Below, piece after piece: positions 8,867-17,292 of a DNA stretch of 64,000 nt. This DNA comes from Pseudonocardia kunmingensis (GTDB lineage Bacteria > Actinomycetota > Actinomycetes > Mycobacteriales > Pseudonocardiaceae): positions 558,001 through 622,000 of the forward strand of contig NZ_VFPA01000005.1 in assembly GCF_006716445.1 (NCBI RefSeq), written 5' to 3'. A model generated the notes under the pieces. The model was not told the DNA's origin, ran no database searches, and saw only the letters and a list, made by a program, of their open reading frames with translations. Every line of letters starts with the position of its first letter. Position 1 is the first letter of the stretch. Both the position numbers and the translations under genes were made by a program.

Positions 8867-9943
8867 TCAGCGCTGTCCGTTCGCTCCGCCTGACGAACGA
8901 ACGGCACTTTCGTCGCTTCCTAGCCGACGAATGTGCCGTTCGTCCGGTCGGGGTCGACACCCGCAGCTGCGACGCGCCACGAACGCGACGTCCAGCACGC
9001 GGTCCGGCACCGGCTCCGCCCCCTGCCGGACGGCGGCCAGCGTCGCCACGGCGGCCCGTCCCACGTCCTCCAGCGGATGCCCGACGGTGCTGAGCGGCGG
9101 CCAGGTGTGGGCGCCCGCCGCGGTGGCACCGAAACCCGTCACGGCCAGGTCGTCCGGCACCCGGATCCACAGCTCCTGGGCGACGCTCAGCACGTCCACC
9201 GCCAGGCCGTCGGCTGTGGCCACGACCGCCTCCGGCCGGTCCGGCCCCGCGAGCCAGTCGCGGACCTGCGCCCGGGTGGTGTGGCGGTCCAGCCCGGTGC
9301 GCAGCACGGCCCCCGGCTCGAGCCCGGCCCGGTGCAGTGCCGCGGCGCAGCCGCGGGCCCGGTCGGCGACCGGGCCGGAGCGCGCGTCGCCGGTCAGGCA
9401 GCCGATCCGGCGGTGGCCGTGTGCCAGGAGGTGCTCGGCGGCCAGTCCCCCGCCGCGGCGGTTGGCCAGCACGACCGACGGGGCCGCGACACCACGGGGC
9501 GCGCGGTGGTTGAGGTACACCAGCGGGACGCCGGGGAGATCGAGCGGCGGCACGGGATCGGCGACCTCGGCCTGCACGAGCAGCAGGCCGTCGACCTGCA
9601 TCCCGGCGAGCGCCTGCACGTAGCGCTGCTCCTGGCGGCGGGAGAATCCGGAGTTGCCGAGCAGCACGAGCACGCCCTCGGCGTGGGCGGCCCGCTCGAC
9701 GGCGTGCACGAGCTCGGTGAAGAACGCCTCCGTGCTGTCGGGCACCACGAGCCCGATCGTGCGGCTGCGCGCGGACCGCAGCGCCCTCGCCACGAGGTTC
9801 GGCCGGTAGCCCAGCTCCACCATCGCGGCCTCGACGCGGGCCCTCGTCGCCGCGGCGACCGGGCGCGGGCCGTCGTTGACGACGTAGCTGACGACCGCAG
9901 GGGACGTGCCCGCACGGCGCGCGACGTCGTCCCGGGTCACCAC
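8867..9943 (-). CDS. LacI-family transcriptional regulator
   Basis: A 358-residue LacI-type repressor. The helix-turn-helix is at the extreme N-terminus (VTRDDVARRAGTSPAVVSYV), followed by the hinge ARALRSARSRTIGLVVPD and a periplasmic-binding-protein-like ligand domain ending near VAFVARRSCGC. The start is GTG 9943. Residues about 334-350 are encoded by an imperfect 19-bp palindrome, so the C-terminal tail after CGC is probably an acquired extension. It is divergent from the molybdopterin subunit gene at 10203, and a pair of similar 17-bp words lies between them; these are natural operator candidates. It therefore probably represses that gene. Confidence 0.9.
   Translation of the reverse strand: MVTRDDVARRAGTSPAVVSYVVNDGPRPVAAATRARVEAAMVELGYRPNLVARALRSARSRTIGLVVPDSTEAFFTELVHAVERAAHAEGVLVLLGNSGFSRRQEQRYVQALAGMQVDGLLLVQAEVADPVPPLDLPGVPLVYLNHRAPRGVAAPSVVLANRRGGGLAAEHLLAHGHRRIGCLTGDARSGPVADRARGCAAALHRAGLEPGAVLRTGLDRHTTRAQVRDWLAGPDRPEAVVATADGLAVDVLSVAQELWIRVPDDLAVTGFGATAAGAHTWPPLSTVGHPLEDVGRAAVATLAAVRQGAEPVPDRVLDVAFVARRSCGCRPRPDERHIRRLGSDESAVRSSGGANGQR
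8897..8943. repeat. Imperfect 19-bp palindrome inside the lacI 3' coding end
   Basis: Arms 8897-8915 and 8925-8943 match at 18 of 19 positions with a nine-base loop, the same arm and loop size as the hairpin at 8069-8115. Both share the word ACGAACGGC in the left arm. The element is wholly inside the coding sequence of the LacI regulator and could act as its terminator or as part of a dispersed palindrome family. Confidence 0.7.
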
Positions 9944-9975
9944 GGGAGCAGGCTATCGGTCCCTTGACAGCGCCG

Positions 9976-10015
9976 CATCTACACGAGTTGACTCCGGTCA
10001 TCTACACGTGTTGAC
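9976..10015. promoter_or_regulatory. Paired 17-bp direct repeats, LacI operator candidates
   Basis: The word CATCTACACGAGTTGAC occurs at 9976-9992 and again as CATCTACACGTGTTGAC at 9999-10015, with 16 of 17 positions equal. The second copy contains the palindrome ACACGTGT, typical of LacI-family sites. The start-to-start distance is 23 bases, close to two helical turns. They lie in the gap between lacI and the molybdopterin subunit gene. Confidence 0.55.
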
Positions 10016-10202
10016 CACCGCGAGAGCTTCCGCCCGGGAATGGGCTGCGTCGCAGCCGGGAGGGGGGTGGGTCGCCTCGGTGTCCCCCCGTCGCACCTCG
10101 AGGAGTCGCAGTGAGCGAGCGTCAGCGAGCGAATCATCAGCACAGCGCCCACGCGCTGCGTTGTTCCCCGATGGGCCGGCCGAGCGCCAGCGAGGCCGTG
10201 CG

Positions 10203-12560
10203 ATGAGCCCGTTGACCAACGGGGCCGAGACCCGGCAGGCCGGCGCCGTCGGCCGCAGTGCCCCGCGCCCGGACGGCACCCTGAAGGTGACCGGCCAGTT
10301 CGCCTACTCCTCCGACCTCTGGCTCGACGGCACGGTGTTCGCCACGACCGTGCGCAGCCCGCACGCGGCGGCCCGCATCCGCTCGATCGACGTCTCCGCG
10401 GCGCTCGCCCGCCCGGGCGTGCACGCCGTGCTGACGCACGAGGACGTCCCGGGAGCCGCGACCTACGGCATGAAGGTGGCCGACCAGCCCGTGCTCGCCG
10501 TCGACGAGGTGCGTTACCAGGGCGAGCCCGTCGCGCTCGTGGCCGCCGACGACGCGGAGGCCGCGCGCCGGGCCGCGAAGCTGGTGCGCGTCGAGTACGA
10601 GCTCCTGACCCCGGTCACCGACCCCACCACGGCGCTCGACACCGGCACCCGGGGCGTCCACCCGGACGGCAACCTCGTCCGGCACGTGAAGATCCGCCAC
10701 GGCGACATGGCGCTGGCGCGCGAGCAGGCGGAGGTGGTCGTCACCGGGGAGTACGAGGTCGGGATGCAGGACCAGGCCTTCCTCGGCCCGGAGTCCGGCC
10801 TCGCCGTCCCCGCCGAGGACGGCGGCGTCGAGCTGTACGTGTCCTCGCAGTGGCTGCACAAGGACCTCGAGCAGATCGCGCCGTGCCTCGGTCTGCCTCC
10901 CGAGAAGGTCCGGCTCACGCTCGCCGGGGTCGGGGGCGCCTTCGGCGGCCGCGAGGACCTGTCCGTGCACGTGCACGCCTGCATGCTCGCCCTGCGCCTG
11001 GGCAGGCCGGTGCGGATGGTCTACAACCGCTACGAGTCGTTCTTCGGCCACGTGCACCGGCACCCGGCCCGGATGCGCTACGAGCACGGCGCACGCCGGG
11101 ACGGCACGCTCGTCTACGTGAAGGCGCACCTGCTGCTCGACGGCGGCGCCTACACCTCGACCTCGCCCGTGGTGATCGCCAACGCCGCCTACTTCGTCGC
11201 CGGCGCCTACGCCGTGCCGCACGCCGAGATCGACGGCGTCGCCGTGTTCACCAACAACCCCCCGTGCGGGGCGATGCGCGGGTTCGGCGCCGTGCAGTCC
11301 ACGTACGGCTGTGAGTCCAACATGGACGAGCTCGCCCGGGCGCTGGGCACGGACCCCCTCGAGCTGCGCATGCGCAACGCCATGACGACCGGCACCGTGC
11401 TGCCGACCGGGCAGGCGGTGGACGGCCCGGCTCCGGTGCGCGAGCTGCTGGCGAGCCTGCGCGACCGGCCGCTCCCGCCGGCCCCGGACGGCGAGCGGGA
11501 CCTGCGTGACCTTCCCGGTGGCGTCGGCAACACCACCGACGGCGAGGGCGTGCGCCGCGGGGTCGGCTACGCCGTCGGCGTGAAGGCCATCGGCTACTCC
11601 GGCGGCGTCGACGACACGTCGACCGCGCGGGTGTCGCTCACCGTCGTCGGCGGGGAGCCGTCCGTCTCGGTGCACACGGCGGCGGCCGAGTGCGGGCAGG
11701 GTGTCACCACCGTCCAGGCGCAGATCGCGCACACCGAGCTCGGGGTGTCACGCGTGGTGGTGCTGCCGGCGGACACGCGGATCGGTGACGCCGGGTCCGC
11801 GTCCGCGTCGCGGATGACGTGGATGTCCGGGGGCGCGGTGCAGGGCGCGTGCCGCGCGGTGGCGCGGGAGCTCCTGCGCCGCGCCGCGAGCGCCACCGGA
11901 CTGTCGCCGAGCGCCCTTGCGCTGCGCGACGGCCACGTGGTGGACCGCACCGGCGCGCCGGTGGCCACGGTGGCCGCGCTCGTCGGCGACACCACCGTCG
12001 AGCAGACCTTCACCTACCACCACCGCCCGACGCAGGGCATCGACCCGGAGACCGGGCAGGGCGACGCCCACATCGCGTTCGCGTTCGCGGCCCACCGCGC
12101 CGTGGTGGACGTCGACGTCGAGCTGGGCCTGGTGAAGGTGGTGGAGCTCGCCACCGCGCAGGACGTCGGCCGGGCGATGAACCCGATCGCCGTGGAGGGC
12201 CAGATCGAGGGCGGCAACGCCCAGGGCCTCGGCCTGGCCCTGATGGAGGAGATCCTCGTCGACGACCAGGGGCGGGTGCGCAACCCCTCGTTCACCGACT
12301 ACCTCATCCCGACGATCCTCGACGTGCCCCCGATGCCGATCGAGATCTTCGAGTACCCCCACCCCGACTCGCCCTACGGCCTCAACGGGGTCGGCGAGCC
12401 CCCGACACTGTCCTCCACGCCAGCGATCCTGAACGCCCTCCGCGACGCGACAGGCCTGGCCCTACCCCGCACCCCGATCCGTCCCGACGACTTCACGTCC
12501 GGCCCCCCACCCGCACCTTGGAGCCACATTGCTGTTTCCCACGCCCCAGGAGAGCAGTAG
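10203..12560 (+). CDS. Xanthine dehydrogenase-family molybdopterin-binding subunit
   Basis: A 785-residue large subunit of a molybdenum hydroxylase (xanthine dehydrogenase, aldehyde or CO dehydrogenase type). It holds the expected motifs in order: GGAFGGRED for the molybdenum site, CGAMRGFG, AECGQGVTT and the C-terminal GVGEPPTL with the likely catalytic glutamate. Such enzymes hydroxylate N-heterocycles or aldehydes using water. The start is set at ATG 10203, after which the usual GRSAPRPDGTLKVTG follows. No FAD or iron-sulfur subunit is encoded on either side, which is unusual. The last 16 residues (from PAPWSHIAV on) and the stop lie within a sequence repeated at 51604, so the C-terminus appears to have been altered by that element. 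Confidence 0.9.
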   Translation: MSPLTNGAETRQAGAVGRSAPRPDGTLKVTGQFAYSSDLWLDGTVFATTVRSPHAAARIRSIDVSAALARPGVHAVLTHEDVPGAATYGMKVADQPVLAVDEVRYQGEPVALVAADDAEAARRAAKLVRVEYELLTPVTDPTTALDTGTRGVHPDGNLVRHVKIRHGDMALAREQAEVVVTGEYEVGMQDQAFLGPESGLAVPAEDGGVELYVSSQWLHKDLEQIAPCLGLPPEKVRLTLAGVGGAFGGREDLSVHVHACMLALRLGRPVRMVYNRYESFFGHVHRHPARMRYEHGARRDGTLVYVKAHLLLDGGAYTSTSPVVIANAAYFVAGAYAVPHAEIDGVAVFTNNPPCGAMRGFGAVQSTYGCESNMDELARALGTDPLELRMRNAMTTGTVLPTGQAVDGPAPVRELLASLRDRPLPPAPDGERDLRDLPGGVGNTTDGEGVRRGVGYAVGVKAIGYSGGVDDTSTARVSLTVVGGEPSVSVHTAAAECGQGVTTVQAQIAHTELGVSRVVVLPADTRIGDAGSASASRMTWMSGGAVQGACRAVARELLRRAASATGLSPSALALRDGHVVDRTGAPVATVAALVGDTTVEQTFTYHHRPTQGIDPETGQGDAHIAFAFAAHRAVVDVDVELGLVKVVELATAQDVGRAMNPIAVEGQIEGGNAQGLGLALMEEILVDDQGRVRNPSFTDYLIPTILDVPPMPIEIFEYPHPDSPYGLNGVGEPPTLSSTPAILNALRDATGLALPRTPIRPDDFTSGPPPAPWSHIAVSHAPGEQ

Positions 12561-12566
12561 GGCTCC
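12512..12566. repeat. Dispersed hairpin element, copy A
   Basis: The first 38 bases match the start of the hairpin at 51604 at 32 of 38 positions (both begin CGCACCTTGGAGCC). Arms are imperfect: GGAGCC at 12520 pairs with GGCTCC ending at 12566. It spans the last codons and the stop of the molybdopterin subunit gene. Confidence 0.6.
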
Positions 12567-12643
12567 CTCGTGAGGCACAAGCCCCGCTAGAGCGGCGGCC
12601 ACGCACGTTCACGCGGGTCGGGCAGCGGCCGATTCCGGTGCCC

Positions 12644-12718
12644 GAGCCCACGCACCCCGTCTGCGCCCACGCCCCCCGTCTGGGCTCACGCCCCCCGTCT
12701 GCCGCGACGCACCCCGTC
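12644..12718. repeat. 19-bp tandem repeat array
   Basis: Three to four copies of a unit of the form GnnCnCACGCnCCCCGTCT, with unit boundaries near 12663, 12682 and 12701. The last copy ends in the palindrome ACCCCGTCGACGGGT. It is not coding. Confidence 0.55.
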
Positions 12719-12958
12719 GACGGGTGGCGTGGGGCGAATCGAGGTGCGTGCGCGGACAAGGGGTGCGCGAGCACCGCGGCCGCCTTCCCGGGGGTTCCTG
12801 CCCCGCGGCGCGGGTTGCGGTGGGCGCGCCGTTCCCGGCTCGAGGCGAACTGCCCCGCCCCGCGCCGAGCCGTCACTCGCAGTCGCCCCGGCGCCGTGCC
12901 CGCCCCCGGCGTCGACAGTGGCCCGGTTGGCACAACTACCGGGTGACGTGGTCGCTCT

Positions 12959-13262
12959 GGCGGCCGTCCCCGACCGGGCCCCGGCCGGTCCACGACGAGC
13001 CCGTCCCCGCCGGGTGCCACTCAACCGGCTGTGGTCCCGTTCAAGAACCCCTTCGACACCATCTTGATCAATGAAGCAGGTACCCGAGCCGCACCCGCGC
13101 AACACATGTCCCGTTTCCGCCGGTCAAGGGCGCCTGGATGGGCCGCGGACCAGTCCGGTGATCATGCGCAAGTGGTGGAACGGGACCACCGCCAGGTGCG
13201 CACCCACCCAGCAGGGACGCTCTCGTCCCGAACAGGCCTGGGCCAGGTCGGGGACGGCCGCC
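12959..13262. repeat. Diverged inverted duplication of about 85 bp
   Basis: The arm at 12959-13042 begins GGCGGCCGTCCCCGACC and ends GTGGTCCCGTTC. The complement of 13178-13262 begins and ends with nearly the same words and matches in patches between. Read in one frame, both arms give a VVxxxAVPD-like word, which recalls the N-terminal region of ISAs1-type transposases, but the similarity is too short to be sure. Confidence 0.4.
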
Positions 13263-13701
13263 CGGCCGACCACAATATTCGGTACTTGGCCCAACCCGAC
13301 CATCTCGCCGACGGGCGGGGGCAGGGGAACCGGCCGACTGCGCCGAGGACCGGGCCAGGGCGGGCGGCAGCGGTCGCGAGCCGGGAACGGCCCGCCCACA
13401 GGAGAACCCACCGCCACATCGACCACCATGAATCTGCGACCGAGGCCGGAGACCCATGACGTCGACCGGGTCCGCACAGGCGCGTTCCGCGGAACGCGCG
13501 ACCGGCCCTGATCAGCAGAAGAGGTGTCAGAGCGACAGATCTGACGCCCTCACACCACTCCTGGCAATCAACCCGGCGAGAAGCGCACGAGCGCGGTCGC
13601 GAGGACCCTGACGTGCGGCTCGCGGCGCCGCAGGACCAAACGGCGACCGTCTGCAGCGGACCCTCCGACTGCACCGTGGCACCGCGCCGCGGTGCGGTGC
13701 G

Positions 13702-13924
13702 ATGTCGGTGACCTGGCGGCAGGTGGTGCGGTGGCGGGCGCGGCGGCAGCTGCTGGTCGAGCCCGCGGCGGACGCGCTCGCCGTGGCCCGGCGGGTGTGC
13801 GGGCTGCACGCGCAGGTGGCGTCGTGCACGCCCCTGATCGCCGGCGTCCGCAGCGCCGCTCCGCCCGACCTCGAGGCGGCGCTGTGGAAGCGGCGGTCGC
13901 TGGTAGGTGCGCTGTGGGACGGAG
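13702..13924 (+). pseudogene. Truncated winged-helix (HTH_42/DUF1006) protein remnant
   Basis: The 5' end of a winged-helix DNA-binding protein of the HTH_42 family. The residues MSVTWRQVVRWRARRQLL, then ARRVCGLHAQVASC and ALWKRRSLV match the usual N-terminus of these proteins, which are normally around 350-400 residues long. After about residue 68 (base 13905) the similarity stops and the frame runs into the 3' end of prfC on the other strand. More than three quarters of the gene is missing, so it is a remnant left by a deletion or rearrangement whose breakpoint lies about 20 bases from the prfC stop. Confidence 0.65.
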
Positions 13925-15565
13925 TCAGCGCGTTACGCCTGCGGGTAGCGGTTCCAGGACCAGGTCGTCGAACTTGCGGCGGATCGTCTCCATCCGCCAC
14001 TTGTTGCTGAACACCGCGAGCAGCGCGCCGTCGGCGCGGCGGGTGAGGACCTCCACCTCGCTCTGGCCGGCGAGCAGCGCGGCGCCGGCCTCGTCGGTGC
14101 GGCGGGTGACCGTGTAGCCGAGGGGCTCGAGCGTCACGGGCGCGCGGAACTCCGACTCCAGCCGGGAGGTCACCACCTCGAACTGCAGCGGCCCCACCGC
14201 GGCGAGCACGGGGGCCTGGTCGCCGCGCAGGTCCGAGACGAGCACCTGGATCACGCCCTCGCTGTCGAGCTGCTCGATCCCGCGCCGGAACTGCTTGAAC
14301 GCGCCGGTGTCGGCGGCGCGCACCACGGCGAAGTGCTCGGGCGCGAAGCTCGGGATCGCCGGGAAGTGCACCGGGTCGGCGGCGTAGAGGGTGTCGCCGG
14401 GACGCAGCGCGCCGGCGTTGACCAGGCCGACGATGTCGCCCGGGAACGCCTCCTCCACGGTGGTGCGCTGCTGGCCGAACACCGCCTGCGCATACTTCGT
14501 GGCGAACGGGCGCCCGGTGGCGGCGTGGGTGAGCACCATGCCGCGCTCGAACCGGCCCGAGCAGATCCGCACGAACGCCATCCGGTCGCGGTGGGCGCGG
14601 TCCATGCCGGCCTGCACCTTGAACACCAGCCCCGACAGCGGCGCCTCCAGCGGGCGCGGGTTGCCGTCGGCGTCGTCGCGCGGCTCGGGGGCGGGCGCGA
14701 GGTCGACCAGCGCGTCGAGCAGCCGCCGGACCCCGACACCGGTGAGCGCGGCGCCGAACAGCACCGGGGTGGCGGTGCCGGCGAGGAAGTCCTTCTCGTC
14801 GTACTCGGCGCCGATCTCGCGCAGCAGCGCCAGCTCGTCCTGCGCCGCGGGCCAGAACTCCGGCTCGGCCGCAGCGACCTCCGCCTCGGGCACCAGCTGC
14901 GCCTCGGCGCGGGTGGCGCCCCCTGCGGTGCGGGTGAAGCGGGTGAACTCGCCCGTGGCGCACTCGACCAGACCGCGCAGCTCGCCCGCGATCCCCACCG
15001 GCCACGTCAGCGGCATCGGGCGCAGGCCGATCGTCTGCTCTACCTCGTCGAGCAGCTCGAGGGCCTCCCGGCCGGGCCGGTCCCACTTGTTGACGAACGT
15101 GAGCACCGGGATGCCGCGGGCGCGGCAGACGTCGAACAGCTTGAGCGTCTGCGGCTCGAGGCCCTTCGCCGCGTCCAGCAGCATCACCGCGGCGTCGACG
15201 GCGGCGAGCACCCGGTAGGTGTCCTCGGAGAAGTCGCCGTGGCCGGGGGTGTCGAGCAGGTTGACCACGCAGTCGCGGTAGGCGAACTGCAGCACCGCGG
15301 ACGTGATCGAGATGCCGCGCTTGCGCTCCATCTCCATCCAGTCCGACGTGACGCCGCGGCGGCCGGACTTCCCGTGCACCGCACCGGCCTCGTCGATCAC
15401 CTCGGCGTAGAGCGCGAGCGCCTCGGTGAGCGTCGACTTGCCGGCGTCGGGGTGGCTGATCACGGCGAACGTGCGGCGCCTGCGCGCCTGCGCCGGCACG
15501 CCCGCCGGCTCCGCGTGGGCCGCTGGCTGGACCGCTGGCTGGACCGCTGAATGGACCTCTGACAT
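13925..15565 (-). CDS. prfC: Peptide chain release factor 3
   Basis: A 546-residue translational GTPase, RF-3, which recycles RF1 and RF2 from the ribosome after termination. The G-domain motifs are complete: SHPDAGKST (P-loop), ERKRGISITS (switch I), DTPGHGDFSEDT (G3) and FVNKWDR (G4). Domains II and III follow and the C-terminus ends KWRMETIRRKFDDLVLEPLP. The first 25 residues are an unusual Ala/Pro/Val-rich tail with a short internal repeat (VQPAVQPA). It stands alone, transcribed towards the gene remnant at 13702. Confidence 0.95.
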   Translation of the reverse strand: MSEVHSAVQPAVQPAAHAEPAGVPAQARRRRTFAVISHPDAGKSTLTEALALYAEVIDEAGAVHGKSGRRGVTSDWMEMERKRGISITSAVLQFAYRDCVVNLLDTPGHGDFSEDTYRVLAAVDAAVMLLDAAKGLEPQTLKLFDVCRARGIPVLTFVNKWDRPGREALELLDEVEQTIGLRPMPLTWPVGIAGELRGLVECATGEFTRFTRTAGGATRAEAQLVPEAEVAAAEPEFWPAAQDELALLREIGAEYDEKDFLAGTATPVLFGAALTGVGVRRLLDALVDLAPAPEPRDDADGNPRPLEAPLSGLVFKVQAGMDRAHRDRMAFVRICSGRFERGMVLTHAATGRPFATKYAQAVFGQQRTTVEEAFPGDIVGLVNAGALRPGDTLYAADPVHFPAIPSFAPEHFAVVRAADTGAFKQFRRGIEQLDSEGVIQVLVSDLRGDQAPVLAAVGPLQFEVVTSRLESEFRAPVTLEPLGYTVTRRTDEAGAALLAGQSEVEVLTRRADGALLAVFSNKWRMETIRRKFDDLVLEPLPAGVTR

Positions 15566-15577
15566 CAGGACCCCAGC

Positions 15578-17230
15578 CTACGGGGCGGGGACCCGTGCTC
15601 GGTCGGCCGCCACGCGCTCGGCCACCCGGACGGCGAGCGCGACGATCGCCAGTGTCGGCCCGACCGCTCCCGCCGTCGGGAAGACCGCGCTGCCGGCGAC
15701 GAACAGGTTGGCGCAGCCGTGCACCCGGCAGTCCCGGTCGACGACGCCGGCCCGGGGCGAGTCGGCCATCCGCAGCAGCCCCATCTGGTGCGTGCCGTCG
15801 GTGAAGGGCATGTCCGCGATGCGCTCGGCGTCGGCCACGTCGACCGTGCCCAGCCCGAGGCGCGCGAACTCCGCGCCGATCAGCTCCATGCTGCGCCGGA
15901 TCCGGTCCCGGTCGCCGTCCGACACCCGGTAGTGGATCTCCACACGCCGCTGGCCCAGCGCGTCGCGCTCGCGGGAGAGCGTGACGCGGTTGTGCGGCTC
16001 GGGGGTCTGCTCGGCGTCGAACCGCAGCCGGCAGGTCGCGCCGTCCAGCGGCATGAACGAGGGCAGGATCCGCCCGCCGGTGACCCGCGGCAGCGCCCAG
16101 GACCCGGCGAACCGGGCGACGCGCGGCCAGTCGCGGACGACGTTGCCCACGTGCGCGCCCAACCCCGTCGTGTCCGCGTAGCGGGCGTGGGTGCCCGCGG
16201 CCTTGAAACCCATCCGGGCCCGGTGCAGCGCGTAGTAGGTGAGCGAGAACGTCGAGAGCAGCCCGTCGCGGTGGCCGGGGTCCATGGGGTCGGCGAACCA
16301 CAGGGCGGCCTTGAGGTTGCCCAGCCCGTGCCGCTCCTGCACCGCGGGCGCGAGCGCGAGCATGCGGCGCGCGTAGACGCCGTCGCGGGTGCGCCGGTAG
16401 CCCAGCCCGAGCGCGCGGCCCCGGTCGCCGACCACGACGGTGCCGACCTCGCCGACCGGGTGGGTCATGTAGTAGCGCCCGACCTGGTCGTGCTCGTTGC
16501 CCAGGCCCGCGGGCGTCTGCGCGTCGGAGGCGAGCAGGATCCGCGCGGACTCCAGCCCGCCCGCGGCCAGCACGAACGTCTCCGCCGCCACGGTGATCTC
16601 GGCGCCGGGCCGCGGCACGACCACCGCCTCCGTGACCGCGCCGCCCACCGGGTCGCGCTCCAGCCGCACGACGGTGGCCTCCACCAGCAGCCGGACGTTG
16701 CGGGCGCGCGCCAGCGTGCGCATCCGCCCGTCGAACGCCGTGGGCGGGCTCCACCGCCACAGCCGCTCCACGTCGAGGGTCGCCGACGGGGGCACCGCCG
16801 CGCGCGGGAGGCCCGCGGCCCGTGCGGTGTAGTCGTACTCGCCCGCCTGCAGGTGCCCCTGGGCGCGGCGCAGGTGCGGGGCGAGCTCGTCGGCGGACAC
16901 CGGCCAGCCGGGCGCGCCCGCCCACTCCCGCGGCGCGTGGTCGAGCGGGTCGAGCGGGGCGCAGCGCCCGCCCCACACGAGGCTCGTGCCCCCGAGGCGC
17001 TTCTGCCGCACGGCCTCGGCCGGATCGTGGGCCTCGGACCCCTCGGCGGCGCGGTAGGTGTCCACGTGATCGCCGGTGTAGCGGGCGGCGCCGCCTTCGA
17101 GGACGAGGACGTCGACCCCGCGGACGGCCAGCTCGGCGGCCACGGTGGCGCCCGCCGGACCCGTCCCGATCACACAGACCTCGGCCGACACCCGGCTCCC
17201 CGGCGCGAGGCCGCGCGCATCGATCAGCAC
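15578..17230 (-). CDS. GMC-family FAD-dependent oxidoreductase
   Basis: A 550-residue glucose-methanol-choline type oxidoreductase. The N-terminal dinucleotide fold VIGTGPAGATVAAELAVRGV and the acidic end of the second strand (LVLEGG) bind FAD. The C-terminal substrate domain has GTHQMGLLRM, VDRDCRVHG and the closing FAD segment FPTAGAVGPTLAIVALAVRVAE. GTG 17230 is used because the fold begins right after it; a longer upstream frame would overlap the divergent aminotransferase gene. The family oxidises alcohols, sugars or sterols. Its divergent partner is a DegT-type aminotransferase, which hints at oxidation then amination of a sugar or cyclitol, but this is speculative. Confidence 0.88.
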   Translation of the reverse strand: MLIDARGLAPGSRVSAEVCVIGTGPAGATVAAELAVRGVDVLVLEGGAARYTGDHVDTYRAAEGSEAHDPAEAVRQKRLGGTSLVWGGRCAPLDPLDHAPREWAGAPGWPVSADELAPHLRRAQGHLQAGEYDYTARAAGLPRAAVPPSATLDVERLWRWSPPTAFDGRMRTLARARNVRLLVEATVVRLERDPVGGAVTEAVVVPRPGAEITVAAETFVLAAGGLESARILLASDAQTPAGLGNEHDQVGRYYMTHPVGEVGTVVVGDRGRALGLGYRRTRDGVYARRMLALAPAVQERHGLGNLKAALWFADPMDPGHRDGLLSTFSLTYYALHRARMGFKAAGTHARYADTTGLGAHVGNVVRDWPRVARFAGSWALPRVTGGRILPSFMPLDGATCRLRFDAEQTPEPHNRVTLSRERDALGQRRVEIHYRVSDGDRDRIRRSMELIGAEFARLGLGTVDVADAERIADMPFTDGTHQMGLLRMADSPRAGVVDRDCRVHGCANLFVAGSAVFPTAGAVGPTLAIVALAVRVAERVAADRARVPAP

Positions 17231-17292
17231 GCCGCCCGAGGGTAGTGCTGCCCGGATCGCGGGGTCGGCGCCCGTGCTTGCACACTGGGGTG

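Larger units (their letters stand above)
12561..13701. other. Gene-poor region with repeats
   Basis: About 1.1 kb without a convincing gene. Open frames exist on both strands but none resembles a protein I recognise. It holds a 19-bp tandem repeat (12644-12700), a diverged inverted duplication (12959-13042 and 13178-13262), a perfect 20-bp palindrome at 13480-13499 (GCGCGTTCCGCGGAACGCGC) and, at its right end, the remnant of a winged-helix gene. It looks like decaying DNA between two functional modules. Confidence 0.55.

Noticed and set aside
13124..13477. A 117-codon minus frame in the gene-poor region
   Set aside because: It has no recognisable domain, no ribosome site, and overlaps the diverged inverted duplication.
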